The notes beneath the pieces are model-generated. The model made no database searches and was not told the DNA's origin. It saw only the letters and a list, made by a program, of their open reading frames with translations. Made by a program: the position numbers and the translations under genes. A stretch of 64,000 bases of DNA from Chaetoderma sp. LZ-2023a (taxonomy: Eukaryota; Mollusca; Caudofoveata; Chaetodermatida; Chaetodermatidae): NCBI GenBank assembly GCA_034401795.1, contig CM067367.1:49337363-49401362 (forward strand), in the 5' to 3' direction. This document shows positions 1-11,499 of the stretch, one piece after another; position 1 is the stretch's first letter; each line of letters opens with the position of its first letter.

Positions 1-734
1 GCAACCCTATAGTCATAATCTCACTAGGTATGGTCTTTTCGTTACAGCATTTTGGTTAAATATTAGAGTGGGCCTCTTTTGGCTACTACTCTTCTCCCGC
101 TTTAAGCAGTGGTGACATTTTCCCATGACGGAGGCCCGCGCGAGGCACTTGCCTCTCGCAAGGATTCAGTGATGACGGTCCACGAGAGGATAATACTCCT
201 CACCCAAACTAGCACTAGGAGTGGTGCCCACGTGAGGCACAAGATTTTTTTTTTCCTTTCAGCTTAGAGGTATAATAGCTTATATTAATTTAATTAGTTA
301 TGTCTCGTGTATGGGAGCCTCCCTTGCAGGGATACCTCTGTGGACCTACGAGTCTGTGTGGTACCTCCGGGAGCCCCACATTTAAAAGTTCATCAGGCTG
401 TCTCTATGTCTTGTATTTACGTATGCTCATTATTGTTATCCAGCATACTTGACGGTCTGTTTAGATAAAACTATTGTATAGACTTATTTTAATTAGGTCA
501 CCAAATCAAATCTTGTAAGTCCATAGATCACGAAATTGCTATGGACAGGCATACTGGTGACACAAACACTTGGGATGAGACTGTTGTGTTAAATGTTCAC
601 GACGAGAACCGGAAGCCAAACAGCGTCATCATTCGTCGTGCACTTGCGGCGTGGTGAGTCGACATCTGACACCGGAATGGCCTGACACTGCCTCGCGAGC
701 TACACGAGGGACAATAACCTAGTTGACCCCCGAA
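1..734. other. Intergenic sequence, no gene recognised
   Basis: I see no supported coding region, RNA gene or named repeat here. It has moderate GC content and a short T-rich run near 247-256. Short open frames occur but have no family signature. Confidence 0.5.
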
Positions 735-1560
735 CAAGCAGGAACAGTAATGGATACCCACAAGGGGTCATCTTAGCAAGGATTCGAAGCCAGGCATAGA
801 CTGTACCATGGAGCCGATGCCTGCTAGACGTCATTTTTGTTAAGCGCTCTGCGTAGATCGTTCTTTGACGTCAGTTTAGCTAAGAGGCCCTGCATAGATC
901 GTACTAGCCAGGTCATCCACCCCACGGGTACTGGGATCATGACTGAACACTGTCTCCAGTTCGGCGAGCAACAGGCCACGCCCTCTCACACATATGCCCT
1001 CCTGCTTCCCAAAGATACACTTTTCATGTTCCCTGATCACGGAAGGCATAACTCGCAAAACGAACGCTTGCCAAGGCCTTACTGTACATTGGGCCATCTT
1101 GACCACTCATAACCAGTAATGGGTTGATGAACTGACATGATCAAGATGATCGGCCGGCGACCCAGTCCATAGCGATCACCATCTGAGCTCACACCCAGGG
1201 GCAGCCAACGGTCTAAACCAAATCTATTTGCCAACAGAACATGAACTTTGACCGTTTTCCCCGGCCTTGCCTGCAGGGCATCTCTAGCAAACACAGCGAA
1301 CTTCTAGGCTGTTAGAGATGTCCTGGGTGTGGACTGTCATCCATGTACCACGCATGTCCACTTACTGAGACCGGATGATCCACGTCTCAGCAGCCCGAAC
1401 ATGGTGCCGACTAGACGGTACCACAGTAGGATGTTAATTCATCCTTCATTAGACACGGCGGCCTTCAGTATCTGCTCTGTATTATATACTCGATTTATCG
1501 TGTCCTCGGACCTTCGCGGGCCCACTGCCACCTGTTATGGGCACCCCTCGAGAAGCCTAT
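735..1560. repeat. Diverged direct repeat, copy 1
   Basis: This block is similar, in the same orientation, to 5,165-5,980. Shared landmarks include a TACCATGGAG/CCAGCTAGACGTCATTTT-like stretch (806-835 against 5,229-5,255), ATCGTACTAGCCAGGTCAT (897-915 against 5,322-5,340) and a CGGGCCCACTGCC-type end (about 1,517 against 5,940). Both copies contain a related minus-strand open frame with a GDALQ.R.GK.VKV-like core. The two copies lie about 4.4 kb apart. They could be the LTRs of a decayed element or a segmental duplication; I cannot identify terminal TG/CA dinucleotides or a primer-binding site, so the LTR reading is only a possibility. Confidence 0.6.
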
Positions 1561-1662
1561 CCCTCTCGGTCCCCATCTTGATGAGTATATATCAGTATGT
1601 GTTAATTAAAAGTGCAACCCGGGTAAATAAACTGATGCACATAATGTATACTGATTAAATAG

Positions 1663-1663
<1 letters not shown>

Positions 1664-1728
<65 letters not shown>
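1664..1728. repeat. (AT)n microsatellite
   Basis: An uninterrupted dinucleotide tract. A short inverted repeat (CATACGGCCC ... GGGTCCGTATG) follows at about 1,745-1,775. Confidence 0.97.
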
Positions 1729-1730
<2 letters not shown>

Positions 1731-2137
1731 TATTATATATGTAACATACGGCCCATTTTGACGGGTCCGTATGTGCCGCTCTCACTGACCCACAATCCGT
1801 CCCATTGCCCTAAGGCGAGAAGAAAAATAATAAGAAAAATAGAATGATAATAAAGATAAAAAGAGTGGTTCATCAGGTAGCCCCAGCGTAGCTGAGACTG
1901 CATGATGGGATTATGACATTATTTGGCTGCAGTGCATGACGTGTTTACAATGCAAGGATCCACAGCGATCATTTTATGTGAGACACAGCTGTGCAAGAAT
2001 ATTGTGCAGCCATGTATGATGGCCGTAGTCGTCCTAGGGACTGGGATTCAATTGTTAAAACATATATAATAAGTAAGAACAGTATTTCAAAAATAATAGA
2101 ATAATAATAATGTGATCTTCCATGATTCGCACAGCCA

Positions 2138-3486
2138 CTAATTAAATATGCTGCATCCATGGCAGTAATGCCCACAAACATCTGCTGTGAAGTTCCCCCA
2201 GCGAGTCCGGGTACCACGGCTTGTAGTGGAGGGTCGTGGCGGATGTACTACACTGGCTGATATTTCACCACTAAGTATGGCCCTATCTGGAATGTTCACT
2301 ATACTTGATGATGCGGGAGATGTGGTGGCTAAACTAAGAATGCCCGTGCTCGTAACTGGTGCTGCGGTTAATGGTGCTGGTGTGGTGATCGCTGTCATAA
2401 CTGTCGTGGTAGAAGTGGCTGATGCGGTTAGTGTGGTTGGTGCTGGTGATGCCTTTGGTGCTGTTGATGCCATGGAGATTCCTAGAGTAGCAAGACATAT
2501 GACCGGACGTGGAAGAGATGCTGCTGTGGCAACGGCTTGGGACGAAAGTTTACGGATCTTCGCAGACTTCAATAACCAACTGGCTGTGGTTCACGGTACT
2601 GGAAGGCGATCCTGAGAATGCATATTACATTTCCTCCCAGCATATAAACGGTCTGGTGTTGTGGACTTGTGGATGGCTGGGTCAGTGAAGCTGATGCGAT
2701 GTGATGACGTGAGGATGCTGGGTGTGGTGGTGATTGTGACTGCCTGTTCCATGTGGCCGGTTGTTTCATCGATGATTAGATCGTCAGGAGATGGTGACCG
2801 CTGATAGTGCAGTGTCTCCACGTCTGGAGGCAACGTAATTACTGGAATTGGCCAGCCGACGACGGGTGTTGGCATTGTTGCAGGTGCGGGTGCGATGGCG
2901 GTGGCTGATGATGGCGACTTGCGGATGGCCGAAGGCGCAGTGACTGCAGGTGATGTCTGTACCTTTCCTACATGGGCTACCGAAGTGGGCAGCGCTGATG
3001 GTTGTGTCATTGCTGTTGCTGCATAGTGTCTGAAGGCGTGACCTGCTGTAGCTATGGTGACGGTGGTGATTGAACGTTGGCGAGTGCTTTCTGGGTGACG
3101 ATGTGTGGTGTTCTTGGATCTGGCCATCTTCTCCATTGGGAGTACGCTTATCGGAAGCCTGGTCTCGAAACGAGTGGTCCGCACTTCAATATTCTCACTT
3201 TCTTCTCCCGGAATCAAGGTTACTTCTAGAACACGATGTTTATACTTTAATATGTGTGTTACCCCGTAGAGGTTGCAGTGTAGAGATACCGTCAGTCTGC
3301 ACACAAATCACGTTGGAATAAATGGTCTCTGTTAACATGTAATGTTAAATCGGAATTATGCATGAAGGTGTGGGTGCACTGCTGTCCGCTGGATTGAAGC
3401 GCGACACATGAACACTTTTTTGTATTGGAAGACGACACTGACTCTTCTGATTTATCTGATAAAGCCAGGTCCTCGTGGAGAGACAT
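2138..3486 (-). other. Ser/Thr/Pro-rich minus-strand open frames, unrecognised
   Basis: Three minus-strand open frames lie in succession (3,486-3,292, 3,304-2,591 and 2,572-2,138). The first has a Cys/His cluster resembling a single zinc finger (HNSDLTLHVNRDH); the rest is rich in Ser, Thr, Pro and Ala and looks low-complexity. Composition resembles the gag side of the gypsy remnant at 11-13 kb, so it may be retroelement debris, but no conserved domain can be named. It could equally be non-coding. Confidence 0.25.
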
Positions 3487-3489
3487 TTT

Positions 3490-5164
3490 ACTCCCGCATA
3501 ATAATTGCAGTGCAGGTAGCCTACCCTAATTTAATTCCCTATCGCTTCATAACTTGCCAGGCCTAGTAATATAGGAATGAAATAATAATTAAAACGAGAG
3601 AATTTAGTTTTCAACACGAAAGAAGCCTAATGCTATATGTTCTTCCCTGGTGTCGAGTTTTGACGGGAAGACGAAGCTGCAGTGCGCGATTCTCCATTTT
3701 ATACGATTTGGTGACGTCACAGGCGGGCAGATGACCACACCCGAAAGTTCCAGGGTGATTCGGCCACGCCATACATGGAAAGTTTTAGTTTATGTATTCC
3801 TGAAGTCATATGAATTATTCATCCCGCATAACGGGAGTACTTTTAATTATAGGAAGAATGGTCTATTAACGTCGTCTTTATTCGGCTCACCTTTTAATTA
3901 GAGTGAACCGGTTTTACAGATTGGATGCTTATAAACTCGCCTCTTTTAATTTCAGACTGGAGTGCTCGACGGGGTGTATGAGAGCGTGGTGACGTCAACG
4001 ACAATCACCCCGACCCACCCCTCTTGACTCCCCCATCACGCTGTGGTAGTCACGTATTTGGGCGGCTCTTTTGTTTAACGCCTTAGATCCAATTTACTGG
4101 AAATAACCGTAAAGTCACGTGTTTCTTGAAGACACATGCTTGATCAGAAACTTATACATTTTTACGTTAATGGCAGACCGTTGATACTGACAAATATTTG
4201 TTGCTGAGCGAATGATGGAAAATATGTTTTAATTTCTGTTCTTTTGAAACAGCGTCCCTATATTGCGCGAGTTCTTATACATGCAACTTGCTTGTCTGTA
4301 GATAGGTAGTTCTCAGCCAATGTTGATTTGTGGCTGGAACGCAAGTAAGAGAATTTTTGAAATTCTCCCTGATATTATACTGTCAATGTTTTGATGCCGC
4401 TTTGTCAGCCCGAGCGCCAATGAGCTATATACACAGTAGAACGATGGTGTTCTTAATCAAAGACCGTAAAACTGTATGTAATTTATTGTGCAGTTTAAAC
4501 GACCTCATGACTTGCGGGAGAATCAAGTTACTGACCCCGCCAAGCTGGTCACGTTTGCTGAGCGGGTGGGTTGCCAAGCATTTTACACTATAGGTAGGAC
4601 TAGCCTCATCCCTACCGTGACTACACACTTTTAATAATAACAGTACAGCTCGAAAATAATGCGTGCACACAGCTTACAATTTACAATACCGTCGTATGGA
4701 GATTGTGAATACAGTCAACCTGAGTGTCTGTGTTTCAATCGTGAAGGTGAATTTTATTGATACGCGTGGCTGATTATTTGTGGATGAATCTTGCGCTGTG
4801 GTGAGAATGTGACATTTTTATTGCTCCCAGGTGCGGGAGAGGTGGCTGCGGGGCGGTGTCAACTTTATCGGACTTGATGGTATTTAGTTCTGTAATGTCA
4901 GAGCCCGGGGGCGGGACAGAGTTACTTTAGAGCATGGATGACCTGAAGGATGCTGTCATAACTTTGATCAATCGATTCACTTGTACCCTTAGGCCTTCCC
5001 GGTGTGGTTCGCTGTCCCCACCACGACGGATGGATGCCCAGTTCCCCACACAGGATGCAGCCTAGGCTGGGTACCTCTCCATATACACCTGAGATAAAGA
5101 CCTGTCCAAGTTAGGGGAACATAATCCGGGACAGTCAAGGCGCACCCTGCCGATTCCCGACCCG
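3490..5164. other. Intergenic sequence
   Basis: No gene or recognised mobile element. Several chance open frames occur on both strands without family motifs. There is no strong tandem repeat. Confidence 0.5.
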
Positions 5165-5980
5165 AGCAGAGATAGTACTGAATGCCAATTAAGGCCATCT
5201 TAGCGAGGGCCGCAGCCCAGCTGGATCGTACCATGGAGGTGATGCCAGCTAGACGTCATTTTAGCCAAAGGCTCCACAGAGATCGTTCTTTGATGTCGTT
5301 TTAGCTAAGAGCCCCGCATAGATCGTACTAGCCAGGTCATTCACCCCATGAGCACTTGGAATCCCAGACCACTCCACCCATCCAGCAAGTGACAGGTTAC
5401 ACCGTCTCAGGCACATACCCTCCTGCTTCCCACAGAATCACTTTTCATGACCTCTGATCACAAGAGGCATGACTCGCAATACGAAAGCTTGCCATGGCCT
5501 GACTGTACATTGAGCCATATTGACCACTCATAACTAGAATGGGTTGATGAACTGACATGATCAAGACGACCGGCCGGGTGTCCCAGTCGATAGCAATCAC
5601 CATCTGAGCTCACGCTCAGGGGCAACCGACAGTCTGATCTATAAATATCTGCCAACAGTATACGAACTTTGACTGGTTTCCCCGATCTGGATTGCAGGGC
5701 ATCTCCAGTGGCTGCTACCGACTCCGCCAGAGACATGGATTGCCCCGGGTGATGTTTTGTTGCCTCCTACCATGCATGTCCACTTACTGAGATCGGATGA
5801 ACCCAAATCTCAGTAGCCCGAACAATATGCCGACTAGATGGTACCACAGCAGGATGTCGATTCACCCTTCATAGACACGGAGGCCTTCAGTATCTCCTCT
5901 GCACTATAGTTGAAGATGTATGTGCCCTCGGACCCTTGCAGGCCCACTGCCGCCTGTTTGCAATACCCTCTCTAGGTATC
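5165..5980. repeat. Diverged direct repeat, copy 2
   Basis: This is the second copy of the block at 735-1,560, in the same orientation and with point differences throughout. It lies upstream (in plus coordinates) of the gypsy remnant that starts near 7.2 kb. If it were the 3' LTR of that minus-strand element, a partner should exist near 13 kb; I could not see one. Confidence 0.6.
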
Positions 5981-7184
5981 GAATTCAATGGTTTGGTAGC
6001 AAATTCCTACTTGTGGCTGACGAAATTGCGGGCATGTTGCTCTCTTAATAATATTGACTGTTATTACGTGTAAATGATATGTAATAATTTTAGCTGTTTC
6101 TGTACGACGCGAGGGGGGGGGTGGGGTGGTGGGGTTGTTGTTGTGGAGTTTTTCCTCATAGCGCATACTGTAGATGGCTGCAGGTTTTCCTCTTGTCCAT
6201 ATAATCAGTCTCTCCATACTGGACAAAAGTGTTTGCGGGAGAATGTTGGCTGGTGTTGTTGATGATCGTGTCTTGTTGTCGGGAGATTCGAGCTGCTGTA
6301 TGATGCTGTTGTAACGCGAGGTGGGCATATTCCAGGTTTCCACGCTGGTGAATGCCGAGTCTGTTGTTATTGCGGGAAGTGGGGTTTGCACTCCCGCATC
6401 TTGTGTGGATGGAATGTTGCGGGAAATTATGTCTCTAACGTTTTCAAATTAAAAATGCTGGGTGCTGCTATACGCTGTTGTTGATGATGATGTATGTCTC
6501 TGTTTATCCTTTGCGTAGCTGAGGATGTATGTGGTGTTCGCGCAATGATGAATTGACGGATCCAGCCTTGCGGGCACGTGTGTTTGGTATGCAATTGACA
6601 TTCTGTCTGTAGTGTGATGTCCTGACTGCTCACCGGGGAGGCGTGGGGGGGTGGGGGGTTGGTGGCTCGTTTGGAGTAGGTGGGCCATGGCGGTGGGAGG
6701 TTGGTCACCTCCCATTACACAACGGTTGGTGTCTTGTCATAATTTTTAGACACCGGAAAAATTTGAGCCGAGAGTCTGCTGAACAGGCTGCTTCGCTGCT
6801 CACTTCGGGGGTGGGGCGGGTGTTTGTCTGTGCTGTGCGGGATGCCACCTCCGCTGTAGCAGCAGTCTCTCTCATATCTGAAGATTGACGGTCAACAGAC
6901 GATGAGTGGAGTGTGAAATGGAGTGGGTCGATGATGTCCGAACTTGGTGAATAGATTAGAGATGCGAGCTGGAGTTGGGGCATTGGTGTGACTACGGGAG
7001 ATGGTGTCACTTGGATGGGAAATGGTCTCATGATTTTGGGGCATGGACGGGTGCATCGAGTTATACAGTTTTGCGGTTCTGGATATGCCAAGGCCTCATC
7101 AGGCCTCTTCACTTCCATGCTATTCACTACATGTTCCACCCCACAGGAAGCATGGCTTGGGTCAGCCTCAGCCTCCGCTTGTGG
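5981..7184. other. Low-complexity spacer between repeat copy 2 and the gypsy remnant
   Basis: Minus-strand open frames (6,391-5,972, 6,715-6,427 and 7,139-6,705) are Pro/Thr/Ser-rich and contain no recognised domain. A G-rich run occurs at 6,113-6,138. This may be the untranslated 3' part of the retroelement. Confidence 0.3.
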
Positions 7185-8650
7185 TCACTCTATAATGTGG
7201 GGTATAGCATGAAGTGTGTGGGAGTGGGAAGAGGTCGGTGGAACAGCTTTTCCATCCGACCCTTTGGACAAAACAAACGAGAAAGTCTTCAGGTACGACT
7301 TCTCCGATCGAGTAGACCCATGCTGAGGATGGAGAAGACGAGTTCGTACCGTGTCATCGTCCTCAGCATCAGCTGCTTGTTCACCGGACTTCTGGCTTGG
7401 AGGAAGAAGGGTAGAACTGGCACCACAGTGCTCTGTGCTGATCTTGGGAATACTAGTTTCCGTAGTTACTTCTATCTGGGTACCGGTGTCACAGGGAATG
7501 CCCAGCCCGAGCTCTGGCGCAGGGACATCGCCGACACATGGTTTAAGTTGATCGAAGTGGATGACTGAGGTCAGGCCATCCAAAGCACGGATACGATAGG
7601 TCACGTCTGCCGTCTTACCTACTACCACATAGGGGCCTTTCCACTGATAACTCAGTTTACTCAGCAAGTTTGCAGAACATCGCGAATCATGTACCCAAAC
7701 CATCCTTCCTGCTTCATACGGGTTTCCATGCACTCTCCTGTCGTGCCACGTCTTCTAATGTCAGTGTGCGGTGAATAGTATTGCTCTCACTAAATCATGG
7801 GTCTGTTCTATCTGCTGCCGCATGAGTTCGACGTTGAGAGATGGACGATATGAAACAATTTGCAGAGCTCGGAGATCAGCAGGCTCTCAAAATTACATCC
7901 TTGATCGCAGTGTAGCTCATACCGAAATGGCAGAATACATTGCTTGGCAGGACCTCTGCTACAGTGGATGCCTCTTGGTCCGGCAAAGCAAATGCTTCCA
8001 CCCACTTCATAAAGTAATCTTGCAATACGAGGATGTACGTATTTCTGTCATCCATCATATTCAAGGGTCTGAGCACATCAATAGCCACTCGCTACCACGG
8101 TGCACCAATGATCGTAATTTGAAGAGGTGCAGAGTGGTGCTGACCAACAGCACGTCTTTGGCATGGTATCCATTTGGCAACCCATGCTTCACACTATCTT
8201 GAATTCCGATCCAGTGGAATCTCAGTTTTATCTGCATTACTGTTCTTGCCATGGCTAGATGTCCTGCATTATTGTGCAGTTGTTGTAATATACTATCATG
8301 ATAACACTCCGGGACAACCAGACGGTTTTAATGTAGAGAACATTGTTATCCATATGACATTCTTCAAACCGCAGGTAGTAGTACTTTGCCGTGGCGGATA
8401 AAGGAGTACCCCCCTCCTGGATCCACGCATATATATGTAGTGTTTGTGCATCTGTTGTTTGGTCATGTGCGACTTTCTCCAGAGTCCACGCTGCGCTCCA
8501 CAATTCAGGGAACTCCGGAGATGGCTGTGTTGTATGTGTCACGGTCGCTGCCTTTTTGTGTTCATCCTTGAGTCCGATTCTGCTCAAGGCATCGGCATTT
8601 CCACGTAGTTTTCCAGGATGGTGAACAACATTGAAGTTGCAGGCCTGCAC
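7185..8650 (-). pseudogene. Ty3/gypsy integrase remnant
   Basis: From high to low coordinates: a tether segment (HHPGKLRGNADALSRIG, 8,650-8,255), a damaged H2C2-type region, then the rve core in two frames. One frame shows VAIDVL and YILVLQDYFMKWVEAFALPD (first catalytic Asp). The second block (CDQGCNFES) is in another frame (8,005-7,808), so a frameshift cuts the core. The open frame 7,733-7,185 carries the C-terminal GPY/F-like segment (YQWKGPYVVVGKTADVTYRI, then DQLKPC). It is non-functional. Confidence 0.85.
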
Positions 8651-8688
8651 GGATTCCTGCCATCTCGTTACCTGTCACCCTGGGTTTT

Positions 8689-9288
8689 TTATGTTTCTGA
8701 GCCAGCGTAGTGAGGCATGGTCTGTACGCAGAATAAATGGACGGCTGTACAGAAAGTGTTGTAATACTTGACGAAATATACTGCCGCAAGTAATTCTCGC
8801 TTCGTGGTCGCGTACCTCCTTTCTGTTGTGTTGAGTGTACGTGAACCATAACCCAATACCTGCTCCATTCTATCCTCTGTGACCTGAGATAGAACCGCAC
8901 CAATAGCGTAAGCTGAGGCGTCAGTGTCCAAGATGAACTAGAGGTTAGGGTTAGGATGAGCGAGAATTGGGGAAGTCATCAAGAGTTCCTTCAATGCCCT
9001 GAAGGAACCTTCACACTCACTCATCCACTGGAATGGTCGATCTTTTCCAGCGATCTTGAATAGTGGAGATGCAATCTCACTGAAATGATGGATGTATCTG
9101 CGATAGTACTGGCAGAGACCTAGGAAACTTCGAGTTTCTGTGACTGAAGAGGGCGTTTGCCACTCTGCTACTGCCTTTGTGTTTGATGGCTGAGTAGCCA
9201 CTCCATCAACGGATATGACATGTCCCAGGAACTCGATGCTCTGTCTGAAGAGATAACATTTCTTTGGTTTGAGCTTCAAATTGGCCAT
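8689..9288 (-). pseudogene. Ty3/gypsy RT connection and RNase H remnant
   Basis: Two consecutive minus-strand frames cover the end of RT (KPKKCYLFRQSIEFLGHVIS and FLGLCQYYRRYI) and the RNase H domain. The latter begins DTDASAYAIGAVLSQ and continues with TTKRELLAAVYF, giving the first Asp and the Glu of the RNase H active site. A stop (plus-strand 8,935-8,940) splits the frames between HPNPNL and the Asp block. Confidence 0.88.
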
Positions 9289-9294
9289 GCGGAA

Positions 9295-9696
9295 TCATGA
9301 TAGCATGGTGTCCAAATTTGTAAGGGTCTGCTCAAACGAAGAACCAAAGAGGATTATGTTGTCCATGTAACACAGACAGATTTCCCATTGCAGGGTGGTT
9401 AATACTTGCTCAATGAGGCATTCAAAAGTTCTGGGAGCATTGCACAGGCCATAGGGCATCTTGCGGAATTGGAAAAGACCATCCCTACATACGAATGCGG
9501 TCCTTTTGATGTCAGCTTCATCCACGGCCACTTGCCAGTAACCACTAGCCAAACCAAGGGTACAAAACCACTTGGCTCCAGACAAGGAATGGAAGGCCTG
9601 ATCTATCCTAGGTAATTGATCATTCAGGTGGCGGTAGTCTATACAAAACTGCAAGGATCCATCCTTTTTGTCTGCTAGTACTATGGGGCTGGCCAT
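9295..9696 (-). pseudogene. Ty3/gypsy reverse transcriptase, catalytic residues lost
   Basis: The 133-residue open frame contains RT blocks in order: ASPIVLADKKDGSLQFCIDY, then LPRIDQAF, FCTLGLASGYWQV, LFQFRKMPYGLCNAP and CLCYMDNIILFGSS. Two of the three catalytic aspartates are substituted. The block A motif normally reads L-D-L-A-S-G-Y-W but has Gly at residue 48, and the Y-x-D-D box reads YMDN at residues 110-113 (9,369-9,358). A few residues normally found between the RHLND and LPRID blocks are missing. It is recognisable but inactive. Confidence 0.9.
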
Positions 9697-10065
9697 GGGG
9701 ATGCTGAGGGTTCAATTATTCCGGTCCGCAACATGTTGTTCACTTGCTGGTGAACTTCCACTTCTTTGTAAATGGGAAGACATCATACTGGTTGCCGTAT
9801 GTGGCAATTGTTTCCTGTGTCAATGGAGTGTCGCACTATATGAGTTTCTCCGAGATCGATGTCTCCAGCTGAGAAACTATCACAATATTTATAATTTAAG
9901 GTCCTTCTAAGTCGTTTTTATGATTGCATCAATCCTACTGTGGCACGCAGATACAAATCATGTAGATGCTCCAGTAGGTCATCAGTAGTCATTGTACGTG
10001 TTGTAATGGGTGCGGATGTTTCCAGTGAAATCACGTCCACCAAGTGGCCACAATGGACTCCTGGT

Positions 10066-10968
10066 TCAAGGGTAATTGGGTCCGCTGTGCCATTGAACAC
10101 ACGAAATGGTGTGTTCCTTGTTGGTGGTGTCCACGATCATGCGGTGACTTGCGAATTGTGAGGCTATCATATAATCAGGGTCAGGTTCCAGCATGGTGGT
10201 GTGAGTGTTACTTCCTAACTGTGATGCAGTGCCCCATAAGATTTGTTCTTGTCCCGGCTCAACTGTGGCACCACTTGATAAGTTGAGTGCACACGTATCA
10301 TATAATGATGATTCTGGTCCAAGGGGTATTCGTCGGCCATGTATGTCAAGTTCTTGTTGCCAGTGTATAACGGCTTCGCTGGCACTGAGAAAATCAGAGC
10401 CGAGCAGGGCATCACTTTGGATAGAGGCAATGACAACTCGCTGAATGAACTGCATCTCCTTTATCTGTATTATATGGTTAACTATACCAGCCACGGGCAC
10501 ATCGGCTCCCGTAGCTGTTTGCAAAAAGATGTTCGTCGGCCTAAGGGGTGGCTTTTTATGATGTGGGATGCTCTCATATAAGCGCTTGTTGAAGACAGTG
10601 ATAGAAGCTCCAGCGTGAACAGTGGCAATGGTGGAAACACTGCTAAACAGACAGGCACACTTATAGATTACTTTACGGTGAACCTGTGGAAGTGTCTCCA
10701 ATGATGCCATCTGAGATAGTGGTTTCGGAGCGGCGCCATTCTGTATATACTCGGTTTGTAATGCTGCCGATGGCTGAGTGAGGAAAGGGCCAGTCCGTCG
10801 TCGCCACTGCTGTGAGTGTTTTGGTGACGACGGGATTGGTGGTAGCAATGGTGGTGGAGTTTTTGCCGTTTCTGCATATGCAGTATTCGTGTAGACAGCG
10901 GTGTGGACAGGATTCTCATGATCACAGATAAATACTACTTGGGCGAGCCACTTCTTGCAATGCACCAT
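10066..10968 (-). pseudogene. Ty3/gypsy aspartic protease region, active site altered
   Basis: This is a 300-residue open frame with a Pro-rich linker (residues ~35-65), then a retropepsin-like domain. Where the family has the catalytic D-T/S-G, this copy reads VHAGASITVF at about residues 117-126, so the catalytic aspartate is His and Thr is Ala. The flap/C-terminal strand is represented by ALLGSDFLSA. The frame then runs into the spacer preceding RT, continued in another frame at 10,100-9,918 (FNGTADPITLEPGV...). The domain cannot be catalytically competent as written. Confidence 0.75.
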
Positions 10969-11499
10969 GGGATGTTTGGTAGATGCACAGAAGAAACAGT
11001 GGCGTTGAGGAATTCATTCGTATTTATGGCAGCGCTTTGCTTACGAATCCATGATGCGGAGTGTACAGTTTCTCCTGAATCACTGCTGCTGGTAGATGCG
11101 GGAGATGGTGATTTGTGGGGTGGTGTGTTGCATACCACCAGAGGATACCGAGAGTCCAGTGTCTTGGTGGCGGGACGTGGTGCTTGCAAAAACGTTGTTT
11201 CAGCAGAGGTGCTACAACCTACCACTGCCGTTTTACATAGAAAAGATCGTTTGTTAGATGCGGATGTTGCGGGGTTACTTTTTCTGCTGGAAGGGAATGG
11301 CTGTGCTGCTGATGGGGAAGGCATCGTAGGCACTGAGATACATGACGCCGGTTGTGTGTGTAAGTGGGTATGCAGATGATTGACGATGAAAGTTGGCCAC
11401 CGGACGTTGTTGTATGGAGGTCGCAGTTGAGCCAGGTTGTAGGGACGGTCACAGAGGTGACTCTTCAACCAGTGCCCTTAGGAGTTTGATGGCTTATCT

